Positions 30,397-41,516 of a stretch of DNA of 64,000 nt are shown here, one piece after another. Each line of letters starts with the position of its first letter. Within the stretch, counting starts at the first letter, position 1. Made by a program: the position numbers and the translations under genes. Origin of the DNA: Microbulbifer donghaiensis (lineage in GTDB: Bacteria; Pseudomonadota; Gammaproteobacteria; Pseudomonadales; Cellvibrionaceae); contig NZ_FQVA01000001.1 of assembly GCF_900129095.1 (NCBI RefSeq), positions 1,054,001 through 1,118,000 on the forward strand, written 5' to 3'. Under the pieces are notes generated by a model. It did no database searches. It was not told the origin of the DNA and saw only the letters and a list, made by a program, of their open reading frames with translations.

Positions 30397-30427
30397 AAAA
30401 AAACCGCGGTCATTGCCGCGGTTTTTT
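30397..30427. terminator. bidirectional terminator between bfr and grxD
   Basis: The stem AACCGCGG/CCGCGGTT is flanked by an A-run on the left and T6 on the right, so it can serve both converging genes. Confidence 0.9.
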
Positions 30428-30448
30428 CGTTCTGCAGGGAGGCGGAAT

Positions 30449-30781
30449 TTACTCGCCGCCTTCGCTCTCGGCAGCGGCTTCGTCAACGAGCGTTTTCAGT
30501 TCGCCGTTTTCATACATCTCCATGATGATGTCGCAACCGCCTACCAGCTCGCCCTTCACCCACAGCTGCGGGAAAGTCGGCCAGTTGGCGTACTTGGGCA
30601 GCTCGGCGCGGATATCCGGGTTGGCCAGAATATCCACGTAGGCGAAACGCTTGCCACAGGCCATCAGCGCCTGGGAGGCACGCATGGAAAAACCGCACTG
30701 GGGTGCGTTGGGGCTGCCTTTCATATAGAGCAGGATGGCGTTGTCGGCGATCTGCTGCTTGATGTTCTCCAGTGTATCCAT
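30449..30781 (-). CDS. grxD: monothiol glutaredoxin Grx4
   Basis: GrxD binds and passes on [2Fe-2S] clusters, usually with BolA or IbaG partners. The 110-residue protein has the CGFS active site with Cys29 (APQCGFSMRA). The glutathione-binding blocks WPTFPQLWVKGE and GGCDIIMEMYENGEL follow. The length matches E. coli GrxD, with a short acidic tail. It lies among iron and redox genes, convergent with bfr. Confidence 0.95.
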   Translation of the reverse strand: MDTLENIKQQIADNAILLYMKGSPNAPQCGFSMRASQALMACGKRFAYVDILANPDIRAELPKYANWPTFPQLWVKGELVGGCDIIMEMYENGELKTLVDEAAAESEGGE

Positions 30782-31080
30782 AGGGATGACTAACCTCGGG
30801 TAGTAGAGCCTTTAGACGATTCGGGGCGCAGGCCAACGCTGGGCGGTCGCGCGCTGGCCGGCATTGTACCCTAGTGTGGTGTCGCATACTAAAGGCCGAA
30901 CGAGCACCGCCGGACGCCGCGAGGCGCACGCGCAGTAGTTTTTCAGAGGTTCCCTAGCGCGACACAGTGCTTGTGCTAATATTGCCGGCTTTCCCGGGGA
31001 AACTGCGGACAAGCGACACCCGTGCCGAATTTTCTGCGGCAACCCGGTTTTTCAGGCCCGCCACCAGAGGAGAATGTACC

Positions 31081-32265
<1,185 letters not shown>

Positions 32266-32282
32266 TATAAAAGGGGGAACCT

Positions 32283-33197
<915 letters not shown>

Positions 33198-33560
33198 CTG
33201 CTCACATTTCCGGCAGCGATTTTCTTCCCGCCCGGGAATCGAATCGCCGCCGGTCGCCGCACCCGGAAATTGTTGAAAAATTCACCACCCGGACGCGGCG
33301 ACAGCCCAAGCCTGGCACCTGATCAAACATTCACCAACGATTAAAAATCCGCCGCCGGAACTGGACGTTCGAGTACCACTTTGCACAAGGACTAAACAAA
33401 CCGAAATCGTTATTGCCGTGGTTAATTTAGAAGGCATTTACTATTAAAAAAAATTCTTAAAATCCGCACTGTGCAAAATCCCCCTGTACAGCGTTTAACC
33501 ACCCCTAGTAACGGCGGGCCCTGGCGCGAAAGTGGCCACTGACGTTCACCGCCTACCCAC
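33198..33560. other. intergenic region before the nrdA control sites
   Basis: About 360 bp after argF without a recognised gene or clear terminator. The second half is A+T-rich (TATTAAAAAAAATTCTTAAAA near 33440) and may belong to the nrdA promoter region. Confidence 0.55.
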
Positions 33561-33563
33561 AAT

Positions 33564-33572
33564 TTATCCACA
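33564..33572 (+). promoter_or_regulatory. perfect DnaA box upstream of nrdA
   Basis: TTATCCACA is the consensus DnaA box. It lies about 430 bp before the nrdA ATG and 40 bp before the NrdR-like boxes. In E. coli DnaA boxes also regulate nrdAB, so replication-linked control is plausible here. Confidence 0.6.
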
Positions 33573-33611
33573 AATAAACACAAAGTTATTCGCCTTGAAT
33601 TGGCCCTGCTA

Positions 33612-33659
33612 CCGCATTATCTTGTAGCGCAGTCGAGGCACTACCCCTATATATTGGGT
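33612..33659 (+). promoter_or_regulatory. tandem NrdR-like boxes upstream of nrdA
   Basis: The second box (33644-33659, CCCCTATATATTGGGT) fits the NrdR core CwATATaTwG very well. The first (33612-33627, CCGCATTATCTTGTAG) fits more weakly. Their starts are 32 bp apart, three helical turns, as known for NrdR operators. This supports repression of nrdAB by NrdR when dATP is high. Confidence 0.75.
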
Positions 33660-33999
33660 TACGGAGCCAAAAGAACCCCTAGCCGACGGGGTGAATAACG
33701 ACGCATTGCCGCCATCGCGGCACACAAGTCAGGCACAGCTTTTCAAAGCGAATCAGAGGTAACAGGCGGAATGGATTTCCGCCGCAGGCACACGCCGGCA
33801 GACCTTCGGGGGGAAACCGGCGATCAAGCGGCCTGTTTCAGTGGCCGCCGCAATATTGTGGCGCCGCTGGCAAGTAAAACGATGGACCCGTTCCGCGCCT
33901 TCCCAAATTGGGAGCCACGCGATCGTGTGGTTGCTGTTCAGGCGGACAGAAGCGGTAAGAAAAACACTGTTCAAAAATTTGTTCTTTGCGGAGATCTTC

Positions 34000-36933
34000 A
34001 TGCACACAGAGACAGGGCGCTCTCAAACCGTGCCTACGGAAAATTCGGGCACTACCAAGGATCAGGCCAACGGCGGCACCACTCTCACCGCCACCGCGCC
34101 GGGACAAATTCGCGTTATCAAGCGCAATGGCACCGTAGTGCCCTATGACGACAGCAAGATCTCCGTCGCTGTCACCAAGGCATTCCTCGCCGTTGAGGGC
34201 GGCACCGCCGCGGCCTCCAGCCGCATCCACGAGAAAGTGGCCGACCTGGTGAGCCAGATCAGCGGCACCTTCAAGCGCCGCATGCCCTCCGGTGGCACCA
34301 TCCACATCGAGGAAATCCAGGACCAGGTGGAACTGGCGCTGATGCGCGCCGGCGAACAGAAGATCGCCCGCGACTACGTACTCTACCGCGAAGAGCACGC
34401 CCGCCTGCGCGCCGAAAAGGAACAACAGCAGAAAGAAGCCGTTGCCGATGCCCACCCGAGCATCCGCGTCAAGCAGGAAGACGGCACCCTGATCCCGCTG
34501 GATATGGAGCGTCTGCGCACCATCGTCAGCGAGGCCTGCGAGGGCCTGAAGGATGTGGACGGCCAGGCCATCCTCAACGAAGCGCTGAAAAACCTCTACG
34601 ACGGTGTTTCCGAAAACGACATCAACACCGCGCTGGTAATCACCGCGCGCACCATGGTCGAGCAGGAACCCAACTACACCTTCGCCACCGCCAGCCTACT
34701 GTTAGACAAGCTGCGCTCTGAAGCCCTGCGCTTCCTCGGCGTGGCCGAGCGCGCGACCGCCCACGAGATGGAAGACCTGTATGCGGCCGCCCTGCCCGCC
34801 TACGTGGAAAAAGGTATCGAGCTGGAACTGCTGGATCCGGCCCTGGCTACTTTCGACCTGGAAAAACTGGGTTACGCCATCAAGGGCGAGCGCGATCACC
34901 AGTTCTCCTACCTGGGCCTGCAGACCCTGTACGACCGCTACTTCCTGCACAGCGACGACACCCGTTTCGAGCTGCCGCAGATCTTCTTCATGCGCGTCGC
35001 CATGGGCCTCGCCATCAACGAAGAAAACAAGAACGAGCGCGCGATCGAGTTCTACAGCCTGCTGAGCTCCTTCGACTACATGAGCTCCACGCCGACCCTG
35101 TTCAATGCCGGCACCCTGCGCCCGCAGCTGTCCTCCTGCTACCTGACCACGATTCCGGACGACCTGCACGGCATTTACGGCGCTATCCAGGACAACGCCA
35201 TGCTGTCCAAGTGGGCCGGCGGCCTGGGTAACGACTGGACGCCGGTGCGCAGCCTCGGTTCCTACATCAAGGGCACCAACGGCAAGTCCCAGGGCGTCGT
35301 GCCCTTCCTGAAAGTGGCCAACGACACCGCGGTAGCGGTGAACCAGGGCGGCAAGCGCAAGGGCGCCGTCTGCGCCTACCTGGAAACCTGGCACCTGGAT
35401 ATCGAGGAATTCCTCGAGCTGCGCAAGAACACCGGTGACGACCGCCGCCGCACCCACGACATGAACACCGCCAACTGGGTACCGGACCTGTTCATGAAGC
35501 GCGTGTTCGAGGACAAGGAGTGGACCCTGTTCTCGCCGGCGGACTGCCCGGACCTGCACGACCTGTTCGGCGCCGCGTTCGAAGAGCGCTACGAGCACTA
35601 CGAACAGCTCGCCGCCGCCGGCAAGCTGAAGCTGCACAAGAAAATCCGCGCGCTGGACCTGTGGCGCAAGATGCTGGGCATGCTGTTCGAAACCGGCCAC
35701 CCGTGGATCACCTTCAAGGACAGCTGCAACCTGCGCAGTCCGCAGCAGCACGCCGGTGTCGTACACAGCTCCAACCTGTGCACCGAGATCACGCTGAACA
35801 CCAAGGCGAACGACGAGATCGCGGTATGTAACCTGGGTTCCGTGAACCTGGCGCAGCACATCGGTGAAGACGGCAAGCTGGACCAGGAAAAACTGGCCCG
35901 CACCGTGAAGACCGCCGTGCGCATGCTCGATAACGTGATCGACATCAACTACTACTCCGTGGAAACCGCGCGCCAGTCCAACATGCGCCATCGCCCGGTG
36001 GGCCTGGGCCTGATGGGCTTCCAGGACGCGCTGTACAAGGCCGGTATCTCCTACGCCAGCGACGAGGCCGTCGCCTTCGCCGACACCACCATGGAGGCGA
36101 TCAGCTACCAGGCCATCTCCGCATCCAGCGACCTGGCAGCAGAGCGCGGCAAGTACCAGAGCTACGACGGCTCCCTGTGGAGCAAGGGCGTGCTGCCGCT
36201 GGATTCCATCCAGATCCTGACGGAGCAGCGCGGCGAGCAGTTTATCGAGCAGGACACCAGCTCCACACAGGACTGGGACAGCCTGCGCGACAAGGTCAAA
36301 GCCCAGGGCATGCGCAACTCCAACGTGATGGCGATCGCACCGACCGCGACCATCGCCAACATCACCGGTGTTTCCCAGTCCATCGAGCCGACGTACCAGA
36401 ACCTGTACGTGAAATCGAACCTGTCCGGCGAATTCACTGTCGTGAACCCCTACCTGGTGCACGACCTGAAAGAGCGCGGCCTGTGGGACAAGGTCATGGT
36501 CAACGACCTGAAGTACTACGAAGGTTCCGTGCAGAAAATCGACCGCATCCCGGCCGACCTGAAGGCCAAGTACGCCACCGCGTTCGAAGTCGAACCGCGC
36601 TGGATCGTCGACGCCGCCAGCCGTCGCCAGAAGTGGATCGACCAGGCGCAGTCGCTGAACCTGTACATCGCCGGCGCCGATGGCAAGAAGCTGGACCTGA
36701 CTTACCGCATGGCCTGGTACCGCGGTCTGAAGACCACCTACTACCTGCGCGCCCTGGCTGCCACCACCACGGAAAAATCCACCGTGAACAGCGGCACCCT
36801 GAACGCAGTGAGCTCCGGTGCCAGCGCACCGGTAGCGGCAGCTCCGCAAGCCTCGGTTCAACAAGAGCCCGCCCCGGCAGCAGTGCCCAAGGCCTGCTCC
36901 CTGGACGACCCGGACTGCGAAGCCTGCCAGTAA
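34000..36933 (+). CDS. nrdA: class Ia ribonucleotide reductase large subunit
   Basis: NrdA reduces ribonucleoside diphosphates to deoxynucleotides with the radical supplied by NrdB. The start ATG at 34000 follows GGAG and gives 977 residues. A canonical ATP-cone (about 35-125, VIKRNGTVVPYDDSK) is followed by a second, degenerate cone (about 150-240), as known for Pseudomonas NrdA. The catalytic core has STPTLFNAGT, NLCTEITLNT and the radical-transfer tyrosines near TYRMAWYRGLKTTYYLR. The C-terminus ends in redox cysteines (DCEACQ). A proline/alanine linker precedes the tail. Confidence 0.96.
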   Translation: MHTETGRSQTVPTENSGTTKDQANGGTTLTATAPGQIRVIKRNGTVVPYDDSKISVAVTKAFLAVEGGTAAASSRIHEKVADLVSQISGTFKRRMPSGGTIHIEEIQDQVELALMRAGEQKIARDYVLYREEHARLRAEKEQQQKEAVADAHPSIRVKQEDGTLIPLDMERLRTIVSEACEGLKDVDGQAILNEALKNLYDGVSENDINTALVITARTMVEQEPNYTFATASLLLDKLRSEALRFLGVAERATAHEMEDLYAAALPAYVEKGIELELLDPALATFDLEKLGYAIKGERDHQFSYLGLQTLYDRYFLHSDDTRFELPQIFFMRVAMGLAINEENKNERAIEFYSLLSSFDYMSSTPTLFNAGTLRPQLSSCYLTTIPDDLHGIYGAIQDNAMLSKWAGGLGNDWTPVRSLGSYIKGTNGKSQGVVPFLKVANDTAVAVNQGGKRKGAVCAYLETWHLDIEEFLELRKNTGDDRRRTHDMNTANWVPDLFMKRVFEDKEWTLFSPADCPDLHDLFGAAFEERYEHYEQLAAAGKLKLHKKIRALDLWRKMLGMLFETGHPWITFKDSCNLRSPQQHAGVVHSSNLCTEITLNTKANDEIAVCNLGSVNLAQHIGEDGKLDQEKLARTVKTAVRMLDNVIDINYYSVETARQSNMRHRPVGLGLMGFQDALYKAGISYASDEAVAFADTTMEAISYQAISASSDLAAERGKYQSYDGSLWSKGVLPLDSIQILTEQRGEQFIEQDTSSTQDWDSLRDKVKAQGMRNSNVMAIAPTATIANITGVSQSIEPTYQNLYVKSNLSGEFTVVNPYLVHDLKERGLWDKVMVNDLKYYEGSVQKIDRIPADLKAKYATAFEVEPRWIVDAASRRQKWIDQAQSLNLYIAGADGKKLDLTYRMAWYRGLKTTYYLRALAATTTEKSTVNSGTLNAVSSGASAPVAAAPQASVQQEPAPAAVPKACSLDDPDCEACQ

Positions 36934-37044
36934 AAATCAGCGCGGGCCTGTGGGCCCGCCTGAACCACTGGCACAGATAATTAGTTAGCAATTTAAGAAC
37001 TCTCGGGGGAGAGCGTCGCAACCGCACCAGCGGCCAAGACCATG

Positions 37045-37116
37045 CAGCGACCCCGGTCCGCCCTGACTTTCTTGGGGGAAAGACAGGAAAAACATTACCG
37101 GACCGGGTGTCGGCTG
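37045..37116 (+). other. structured RNA element in the nrdA-nrdB spacer
   Basis: The inner stem CCTGACTTTC (37062-37071) pairs with GAAAGACAGG (37078-37087) around TTGGGG. Outer arms near 37047-37060 (GACCCCGGTCCG) and 37099-37116 (CGGACCGGGTGTCGG) also pair. More stems follow at about 37188-37205 (GGCGCAGG/CCTGTGCC) and 37302-37320 (CCCCGAA/TTCGGGG). Between them is a polypurine stretch (about 37133-37178). The whole 466-bp spacer has no gene. Confidence 0.65.
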
Positions 37117-37399
37117 CGATCTCAAACGCTCCCTGGCGAGAAGTGAAAAAAGAAAAAGAAAAAAAGAAAAACAAAAAATTGATCTGGCGCAGGAGTCCCT
37201 GTGCCAACGCGGGGTAAAAATACCCGCATGACAATTTTGCAGCTGGCGCCGTCGCGCCGGCACACTGGGGCAAAAATTTTCAATCCTTTTTCCCCAGTCC
37301 CCCGAACTCCATTCGGGGCGCCGCGCGCCGAAATAGCGCCCGGCAAGCAAACTCGAACACCAACACGACAGAAAGAAAGACGAATTAAAAGGGCCGACT

Positions 37400-38668
37400 A
37401 TGCTGAGCTGGGACGACTTCGACACACAGCCCCAACAAACCAAGAAAAGCGCCGAACCGCGACCGGCGCCGGAGACGCTGCAGAAAGAAGTAACCGAATC
37501 CGCGGCCTCTTACGAGGCGCACAGCGCTCCGGCGTCGCCCGCGGCCCAATCCAAAGCTGCTCCTGCGGAAGCCACTTCCGCGGTTGAAGCGGCGCGGGCC
37601 GCCGTAGCCGAGCTGGACCCGGCCCCGGGTCTGGAAGAACTGGAAATGGGCGCTGCCCGTATCCAGGTAGACGAAAAGCGTATCATCAATTGCCGCGCCG
37701 ACCTGAACCAGCTGGTGCCCTTCAAGTACGACTGGGCCTGGCAGAAATACCTGGACGGCTGCGCCAACCACTGGATGCCGCAAGAAGTCAACATGAACAA
37801 AGACGTGTCCATGTGGAAAGACCCTGAGGGTCTGACCGAGGACGAGCGTCGCATCGTGGAATACTCCCTGGGTTACTTCTCCACCGCCGACTCGCTGGTG
37901 GCGAACAACCTGGTGCTGGCCATCTACCGCCACATCACCAACCCAGAGTGCCGCCAGTACATCCTGCGCCAGTCCTTCGAGGAAGCCATCCACACCCACG
38001 CCTACCAGTACTGTGTGGAGTCCCTGGGCATGGACGAAGGTGAAGTGTTCAACATGTACCGCGAAGTGCCAAGCGTGGCCAAGAAAGCCGCCTGGAGCCT
38101 GTCGCACACCCAGTCCATCGGCGACCCCACCTTCAAGACCGGCACCCCGGAAGCCGACCAGGAACTGCTGCGCAACCTGATCGCCTTCTACGCCGTGACC
38201 GAGGGCATCTTCTTCTACTGCGGCTTCAGCCAGATCCTGTCCATGGGCCGCCGCAACAAGATGACCGGCGTTGCCGAGCAGTTCCAGTACATCCTGCGCG
38301 ACGAGTCCATGCACCTGAACTTCGGTATCGACGTCATCAACCAGATCAAACTGGAAAACCCGCACCTGTGGACCGAAGAGTTCAAGCAGGAAGTGACGCA
38401 GATGATCCTGGAAGGCATGGAACTGGAAGTGGCCTACGCCCGCGACACCATGCCGCGCGGCGTGCTCGGCATGAACGCGGCCATGATGGAGGAATACCTG
38501 CACTTCATCGCCAACCGCCGCCTCAGCCAGCTGGGCCTGAAAGAACAGTTCCCGGGCGCCCAGAACCCCTTCCCCTGGATGTCCGAGATCATGGACCTGC
38601 GCAAGGAGAAGAACTTCTTCGAAACGCGGGTTATCGAATACCAGACCGGTGGTGCGCTTCAATGGTAA
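37400..38668 (+). CDS. nrdB: class Ia ribonucleotide reductase small subunit
   Basis: NrdB houses the di-iron centre and tyrosyl radical that NrdA needs. The 422-residue protein has an alanine/proline-rich N-terminal extension (about 1-75) before the ferritin-like core. Metal ligands are expected in [13 protein letters not shown] and [11 protein letters not shown]; radical transport residues lie near the C-terminus (TGGALQW). The length is typical of the Pseudomonas-like type. It is downstream of nrdA in the same direction, but the spacer is unusually long and structured. Confidence 0.95.
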   Translation: MLSWDDFDTQPQQTKKSAEPRPAPETLQKEVTESAASYEAHSAPASPAAQSKAAPAEATSAVEAARAAVAELDPAPGLEELEMGAARIQVDEKRIINCRADLNQLVPFKYDWAWQKYLDGCANHWMPQEVNMNKDVSMWKDPEGLTEDERRIVEYSLGYFSTADSLVANNLVLAIYRHITNPECRQYILRQSFEEAIHTHAYQYCVESLGMDEGEVFNMYREVPSVAKKAAWSLSHTQSIGDPTFKTGTPEADQELLRNLIAFYAVTEGIFFYCGFSQILSMGRRNKMTGVAEQFQYILRDESMHLNFGIDVINQIKLENPHLWTEEFKQEVTQMILEGMELEVAYARDTMPRGVLGMNAAMMEEYLHFIANRRLSQLGLKEQFPGAQNPFPWMSEIMDLRKEKNFFETRVIEYQTGGALQW

Positions 38669-38735
38669 GAACAACCAAGAAGCAATAAGCAGGGACAACT
38701 ACAACAAGTAGTCGCTCACAGGAAGAGAGGTATTG

Positions 38736-38764
38736 AAAGCGGGCGTTATGCCCGCTTTTTTTAT
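38736..38764 (+). terminator. Rho-independent terminator after nrdB
   Basis: The stem AAAGCGGGC/GCCCGCTTT with loop GTTAT is followed by T7. It closes the nrdAB transcript and marks the edge of the accessory region. Confidence 0.92.
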
Positions 38765-38861
38765 AGGAAAAAAAATTGGCATGAGAAAAACTTTATTTTT
38801 CTAAATAGATAAACGACGCCGAACTCAAGATAGAAGAAAACCGAAAGCTAAGGAGAAACTA

Positions 38862-40031
38862 ATGGAAGGAATAGAACGAGGAAACCAGATCGAGTCGAAA
38901 AGTGAAACAACTCCGGTGAAGAAAAAGCGCCGTACGCGTAAAGTAAGGAAGTACCCGACATGTTCATTCGAAGATGCCCTGGCGCTTGCAAAGGCCATTC
39001 AGAAAAATTCGGGCAATCAAAAAATTCGGCGAATCACTTTATTCGACCTCATAAGTAAGGCCTCGGAAAGCGGACCTTCAAGAACCTGGGTAACTAATGC
39101 AGCGAAATACGGACTTATCAGCGGCAGCTCCAGCTCCGAGTTCTTACAGCTGACCGACCTCGGTCACAAAGTAACTTCTGATGACTTTAGCGAGTATGAG
39201 AAAGCTAAGGCGGCTATAAGCTTAGCAGTACTTGATGTTGAGACTTTCAACTATCTTTACGAGCATTTCAAAGGAAATAAGCTTCCCCAGCACGCCGTAC
39301 TCATAGACGCTCTCGAAGATCAAGAAGTCGACAGTGAAGACAGAGCAGCCGTCGTAGATACATTTATAGTAAACATTGAACAAGTCGGTCTACTTAAAAC
39401 TCTTTCTGGCGCCCAAAGATTAATAGAAGTCGACCATGCACTCGAAGGCTTAAGCACCGATGGCGCCATCCAGAGATCCACCTCGTTACCGGCTGCAACT
39501 GGGCAAGATTATTCTGGAATTATAACTTCCGGAAACTCTTATTATGACAGCGTCTGCTTCTACGTAACACCAATCGGAGAGGACGGATCTGAACAAAGAA
39601 AGCACTCCGACCTTTTTTTAGGATCAATTATAGAACCTGCCATTGAACAGCTTGGACTAAAAGTCGTTAGGGCAGATGGCATTGAAACACCTGGCCTGAT
39701 TACCAACCAAGTGATTGAATATATATTAAACGCCAGACTGGTAGTAGTTGACCTATCATTTAGCAATCCGAATGTTTTCTACGAATTAGCCTTACGCCAC
39801 GCAGCACGCCTACCTACAGTCCAGGTAATACGGAAGGGCGATAAAATCCCATTCGACATTAGCCAATTCAGAACTCTAGTTTTGGACTGCACAGACATTT
39901 ACTCTTTGGTTCCAATGCTAGAAACATATAAAGCTGAAGTAGCGACTGCGGCAAGAAAATCCATAGAGGATTGCGACTCACTCGATAATCCCCTTACGTC
40001 AGTTTATCCAAACCTACGACTCACAAAGTAA
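38862..40031 (+). CDS. wHTH plus nucleoside deoxyribosyltransferase/TIR-like protein, possible defence effector
   Basis: The 389-residue protein begins with a basic stretch (KKKRRTRKVRK). A winged-helix-like region (about 30-110, SFEDALALAKAI to LTDLGHKVT) resembles DUF5343-type domains. A helical middle follows. The C-terminal domain (about 230-360) starts FYVTPIGEDG and carries VVDLSFSNPNVFYELALRHA, with Asp297 and Glu308. This NPNVFYEL pattern is typical of nucleoside 2-deoxyribosyltransferase/TIR-like nucleotide enzymes in prokaryotic conflict systems. Codon use is A+T-rich compared with nrdB. An immune role is inference from architecture and location. Confidence 0.6.
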   Translation: MEGIERGNQIESKSETTPVKKKRRTRKVRKYPTCSFEDALALAKAIQKNSGNQKIRRITLFDLISKASESGPSRTWVTNAAKYGLISGSSSSEFLQLTDLGHKVTSDDFSEYEKAKAAISLAVLDVETFNYLYEHFKGNKLPQHAVLIDALEDQEVDSEDRAAVVDTFIVNIEQVGLLKTLSGAQRLIEVDHALEGLSTDGAIQRSTSLPAATGQDYSGIITSGNSYYDSVCFYVTPIGEDGSEQRKHSDLFLGSIIEPAIEQLGLKVVRADGIETPGLITNQVIEYILNARLVVVDLSFSNPNVFYELALRHAARLPTVQVIRKGDKIPFDISQFRTLVLDCTDIYSLVPMLETYKAEVATAARKSIEDCDSLDNPLTSVYPNLRLTK

Positions 40032-40164
40032 GTATAAATATTGACGGAAATAATTTGGGCTACAGAACTCATTAATTGAGATCTAAATCTTGGCACTGAA
40101 TCATTATATAAAACTTGCGTTAAAAGTTTGATCCGGCCCTATTCATTACCTGCAAGGAATTTAA

Positions 40165-40497
40165 ATGAGGTCAACCATTCGCAACCAATCGAGCAATGTA
40201 TACTGGCTGAGACCAAAGGAATTAGTCGATTTGGGAGTTCAGGTTAATAAAATGAATCGCAATAATTGCTATCAATTTTGCCCGACTCGCAACACTCTAT
40301 CCAAAGAAGAAAGACAAAAAAAATACGATCAACTTTTAGAAAGTATTAAAAAACATGGCTTCTCTGAGAGCAATCCAATCCTATTGATGCTTAACCGAAC
40401 TAGTGATGGGCAAGATAAAATTAGAGATGGCCATCATAGGCTATCTATAGCTTTAGACATTGATGCACCACTTGTTCCTGTAAGGTTTGTGTATTAA
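40165..40497 (+). CDS. small ParB-like (DGHHR-motif) protein
   Basis: The 110-residue protein has the ParB/sulfiredoxin core signature: LLESIKKHGFSESNPILLMLNR followed by KIRDGHHRLSIALD. The DGHHR motif is the nucleotide-binding site of the fold. No helix-turn-helix domain is present, so it is not a partition protein. AGGAA lies five bases before the ATG. It follows the wHTH effector by 134 bp with similarly low G+C. The two may form a pair, but this is only suggested by position. Confidence 0.65.
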   Translation: MRSTIRNQSSNVYWLRPKELVDLGVQVNKMNRNNCYQFCPTRNTLSKEERQKKYDQLLESIKKHGFSESNPILLMLNRTSDGQDKIRDGHHRLSIALDIDAPLVPVRFVY

Positions 40498-40507
40498 AGC
40501 TCTTGAA

Positions 40508-40610
40508 ATAAATGGGGTCAGATCAACTTTATGGCGTCATTTTATATTGGAGAGTTTCATGCCGCAGCCCCCACTTATTCCGCCCAATAAGTTGGACTGG
40601 AATGTACAAA
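40508..40610 (+). repeat. TGGGGTCAGA repeat, long copy R1
   Basis: AAATGGGGTCAGATCAACTT starts a stretch of about 100 bp that is alignable with R3 at 42333-42440. The shared blocks are CTTTATGGCGT, TTTCATGCCG, and CGCCCAA followed by GACTGG. It lies 11 bp after the ParB-like stop codon. The elements between 40.5 and 49.2 kb form one family. Confidence 0.75.
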
Positions 40611-40668
40611 AAACGCGCGCCGATCTGTAATCACTTTCGTGGACGGTATTTACTGTTCATGAAAGAGG

Positions 40669-40872
40669 GCCAGAATTGGACAAACAAAAAAGATAAATTA
40701 CGACCACTATACGTTGGCTTACAAGATTCAAGCCGTTAAGTTGGCCAATCATCCTGACGTTAGATCAAAGGATGTGGCAGAATCCCTCGGAATACATCCG
40801 GTGATGCTTTATCGGTGGCAGATGGAGCACCGCCGAAGAGTAAATGGGGTCAGAGTAAAATTTTGGCATTGA
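40669..40872 (+). pseudogene. remnant of IS3-family transposase OrfA
   Basis: Frame +1 from about 40690 reads NYDHYTLAYKIQAVKLANHP, then DVAESLGIHPVMLYRWQMEH. This is the helix-turn-helix of IS3-type OrfA proteins. There is no start codon in frame, and an upstream stop precedes it. The frame ends at 40872 just inside another TGGGGTCAGA repeat. No orfB is present, so this is a dead fragment. Confidence 0.75.
40842..40868 (+). repeat. TGGGGTCAGA repeat, copy R2
   Basis: AAATGGGGTCAGAGTAAAAT followed by TTTGGCA. It interrupts the end of the IS3 orfA remnant. Confidence 0.75.
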
Positions 40873-40942
40873 AACAGTCCAAACAAGCATGGCCAAAACA
40901 TTGCCCGACCCTATTTATCGCATCCCGACCGCAAAATAGCGC

Positions 40943-40999
40943 GGCCTACGCAAGGCAGCCTACACTACGTTTCCGCTGCTCCTACAATGGGCGTTAAGC
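40943..40999 (+). repeat. attC-like recombination site 1
   Basis: The site ends in GGGCGTTAAGC, the R' core (GTTRRRY) of integron attC sites. Upstream, CAAGGCAGC and GCTGCTCC can pair as L boxes, and GGCCTACG could be a degenerate R''. It lies 14 bp before the acetyltransferase ATG, as expected for a cassette start. Confidence 0.5.
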
Positions 41000-41012
41000 A
41001 AACTAGACGAAA

Positions 41013-41516
41013 ATGATACCGACAATAGAAACAGAGCGACTCCGATTAATCCCACCCAGCCCAGATAGCTTTGACGTGTATGAGCGGTTTTACACCGATC
41101 CAGAAGCATCAAAGATGTATGGTGGCCCCATAGGTAGAGAACAGGTTTGGGCTAGGCTGAAGGCCGATCTCGGCTCGTGGTATTTACTCGGCTTTGGCGT
41201 CTGGGTTATCCAGCTGAAGGCCGATAACAGCCTGATTGGCACCTGCGGCTACTGGCAAGGAAGAGACTGGCCCAGAGAACTCACCTGGTGGGTAATGCCT
41301 GAGGGCCGTGGCAAGGGTATTGCCACGGAAGCGTCTAGAGCAGCCTTACTGCATGCGTATAACGAATTCAAATGGGACAAAGTTGAATCCTATATGAATG
41401 ATGAAAATATTGCTGCACGCGCTTTAGTAGAAAAACTGGGCGGTACAACATCCAGGCGGCAAGAATTTAGCGATGGCTTGAGCAGAGATATCTATTTATT
41501 GCCAAAACCAGCCTGA
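41013..41516 (+). CDS. RimJ/RimL-type GNAT acetyltransferase
   Basis: The 167-residue protein is a GNAT N-acetyltransferase of the Acetyltransf_3 group. It starts IETERLRLIPPSPDSFDV and has the acetyl-CoA loop around MPEGRGKGIATEASRA. The ending NDENIAARALVEKLGG is typical. The gene is bracketed by two attC-like sites in the same orientation, giving a one-gene cassette of about 580 bp. Such acetyltransferases are common integron cargo. The substrate is unknown. Confidence 0.85.
   Translation: MIPTIETERLRLIPPSPDSFDVYERFYTDPEASKMYGGPIGREQVWARLKADLGSWYLLGFGVWVIQLKADNSLIGTCGYWQGRDWPRELTWWVMPEGRGKGIATEASRAALLHAYNEFKWDKVESYMNDENIAARALVEKLGGTTSRRQEFSDGLSRDIYLLPKPA

Noticed and set aside
30958-31018. 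TGTCGC motifs before argD as ArgR boxes
   Set aside because: Two short matches on the reverse strand without a clear full site; expected by chance in GC-rich DNA.
34702-36864. 720-residue open frame opposite nrdA
   Set aside because: A codon-bias shadow of nrdA in GC-rich DNA. It has no family motifs and repeats His/Val/Gln patterns typical of antisense frames.
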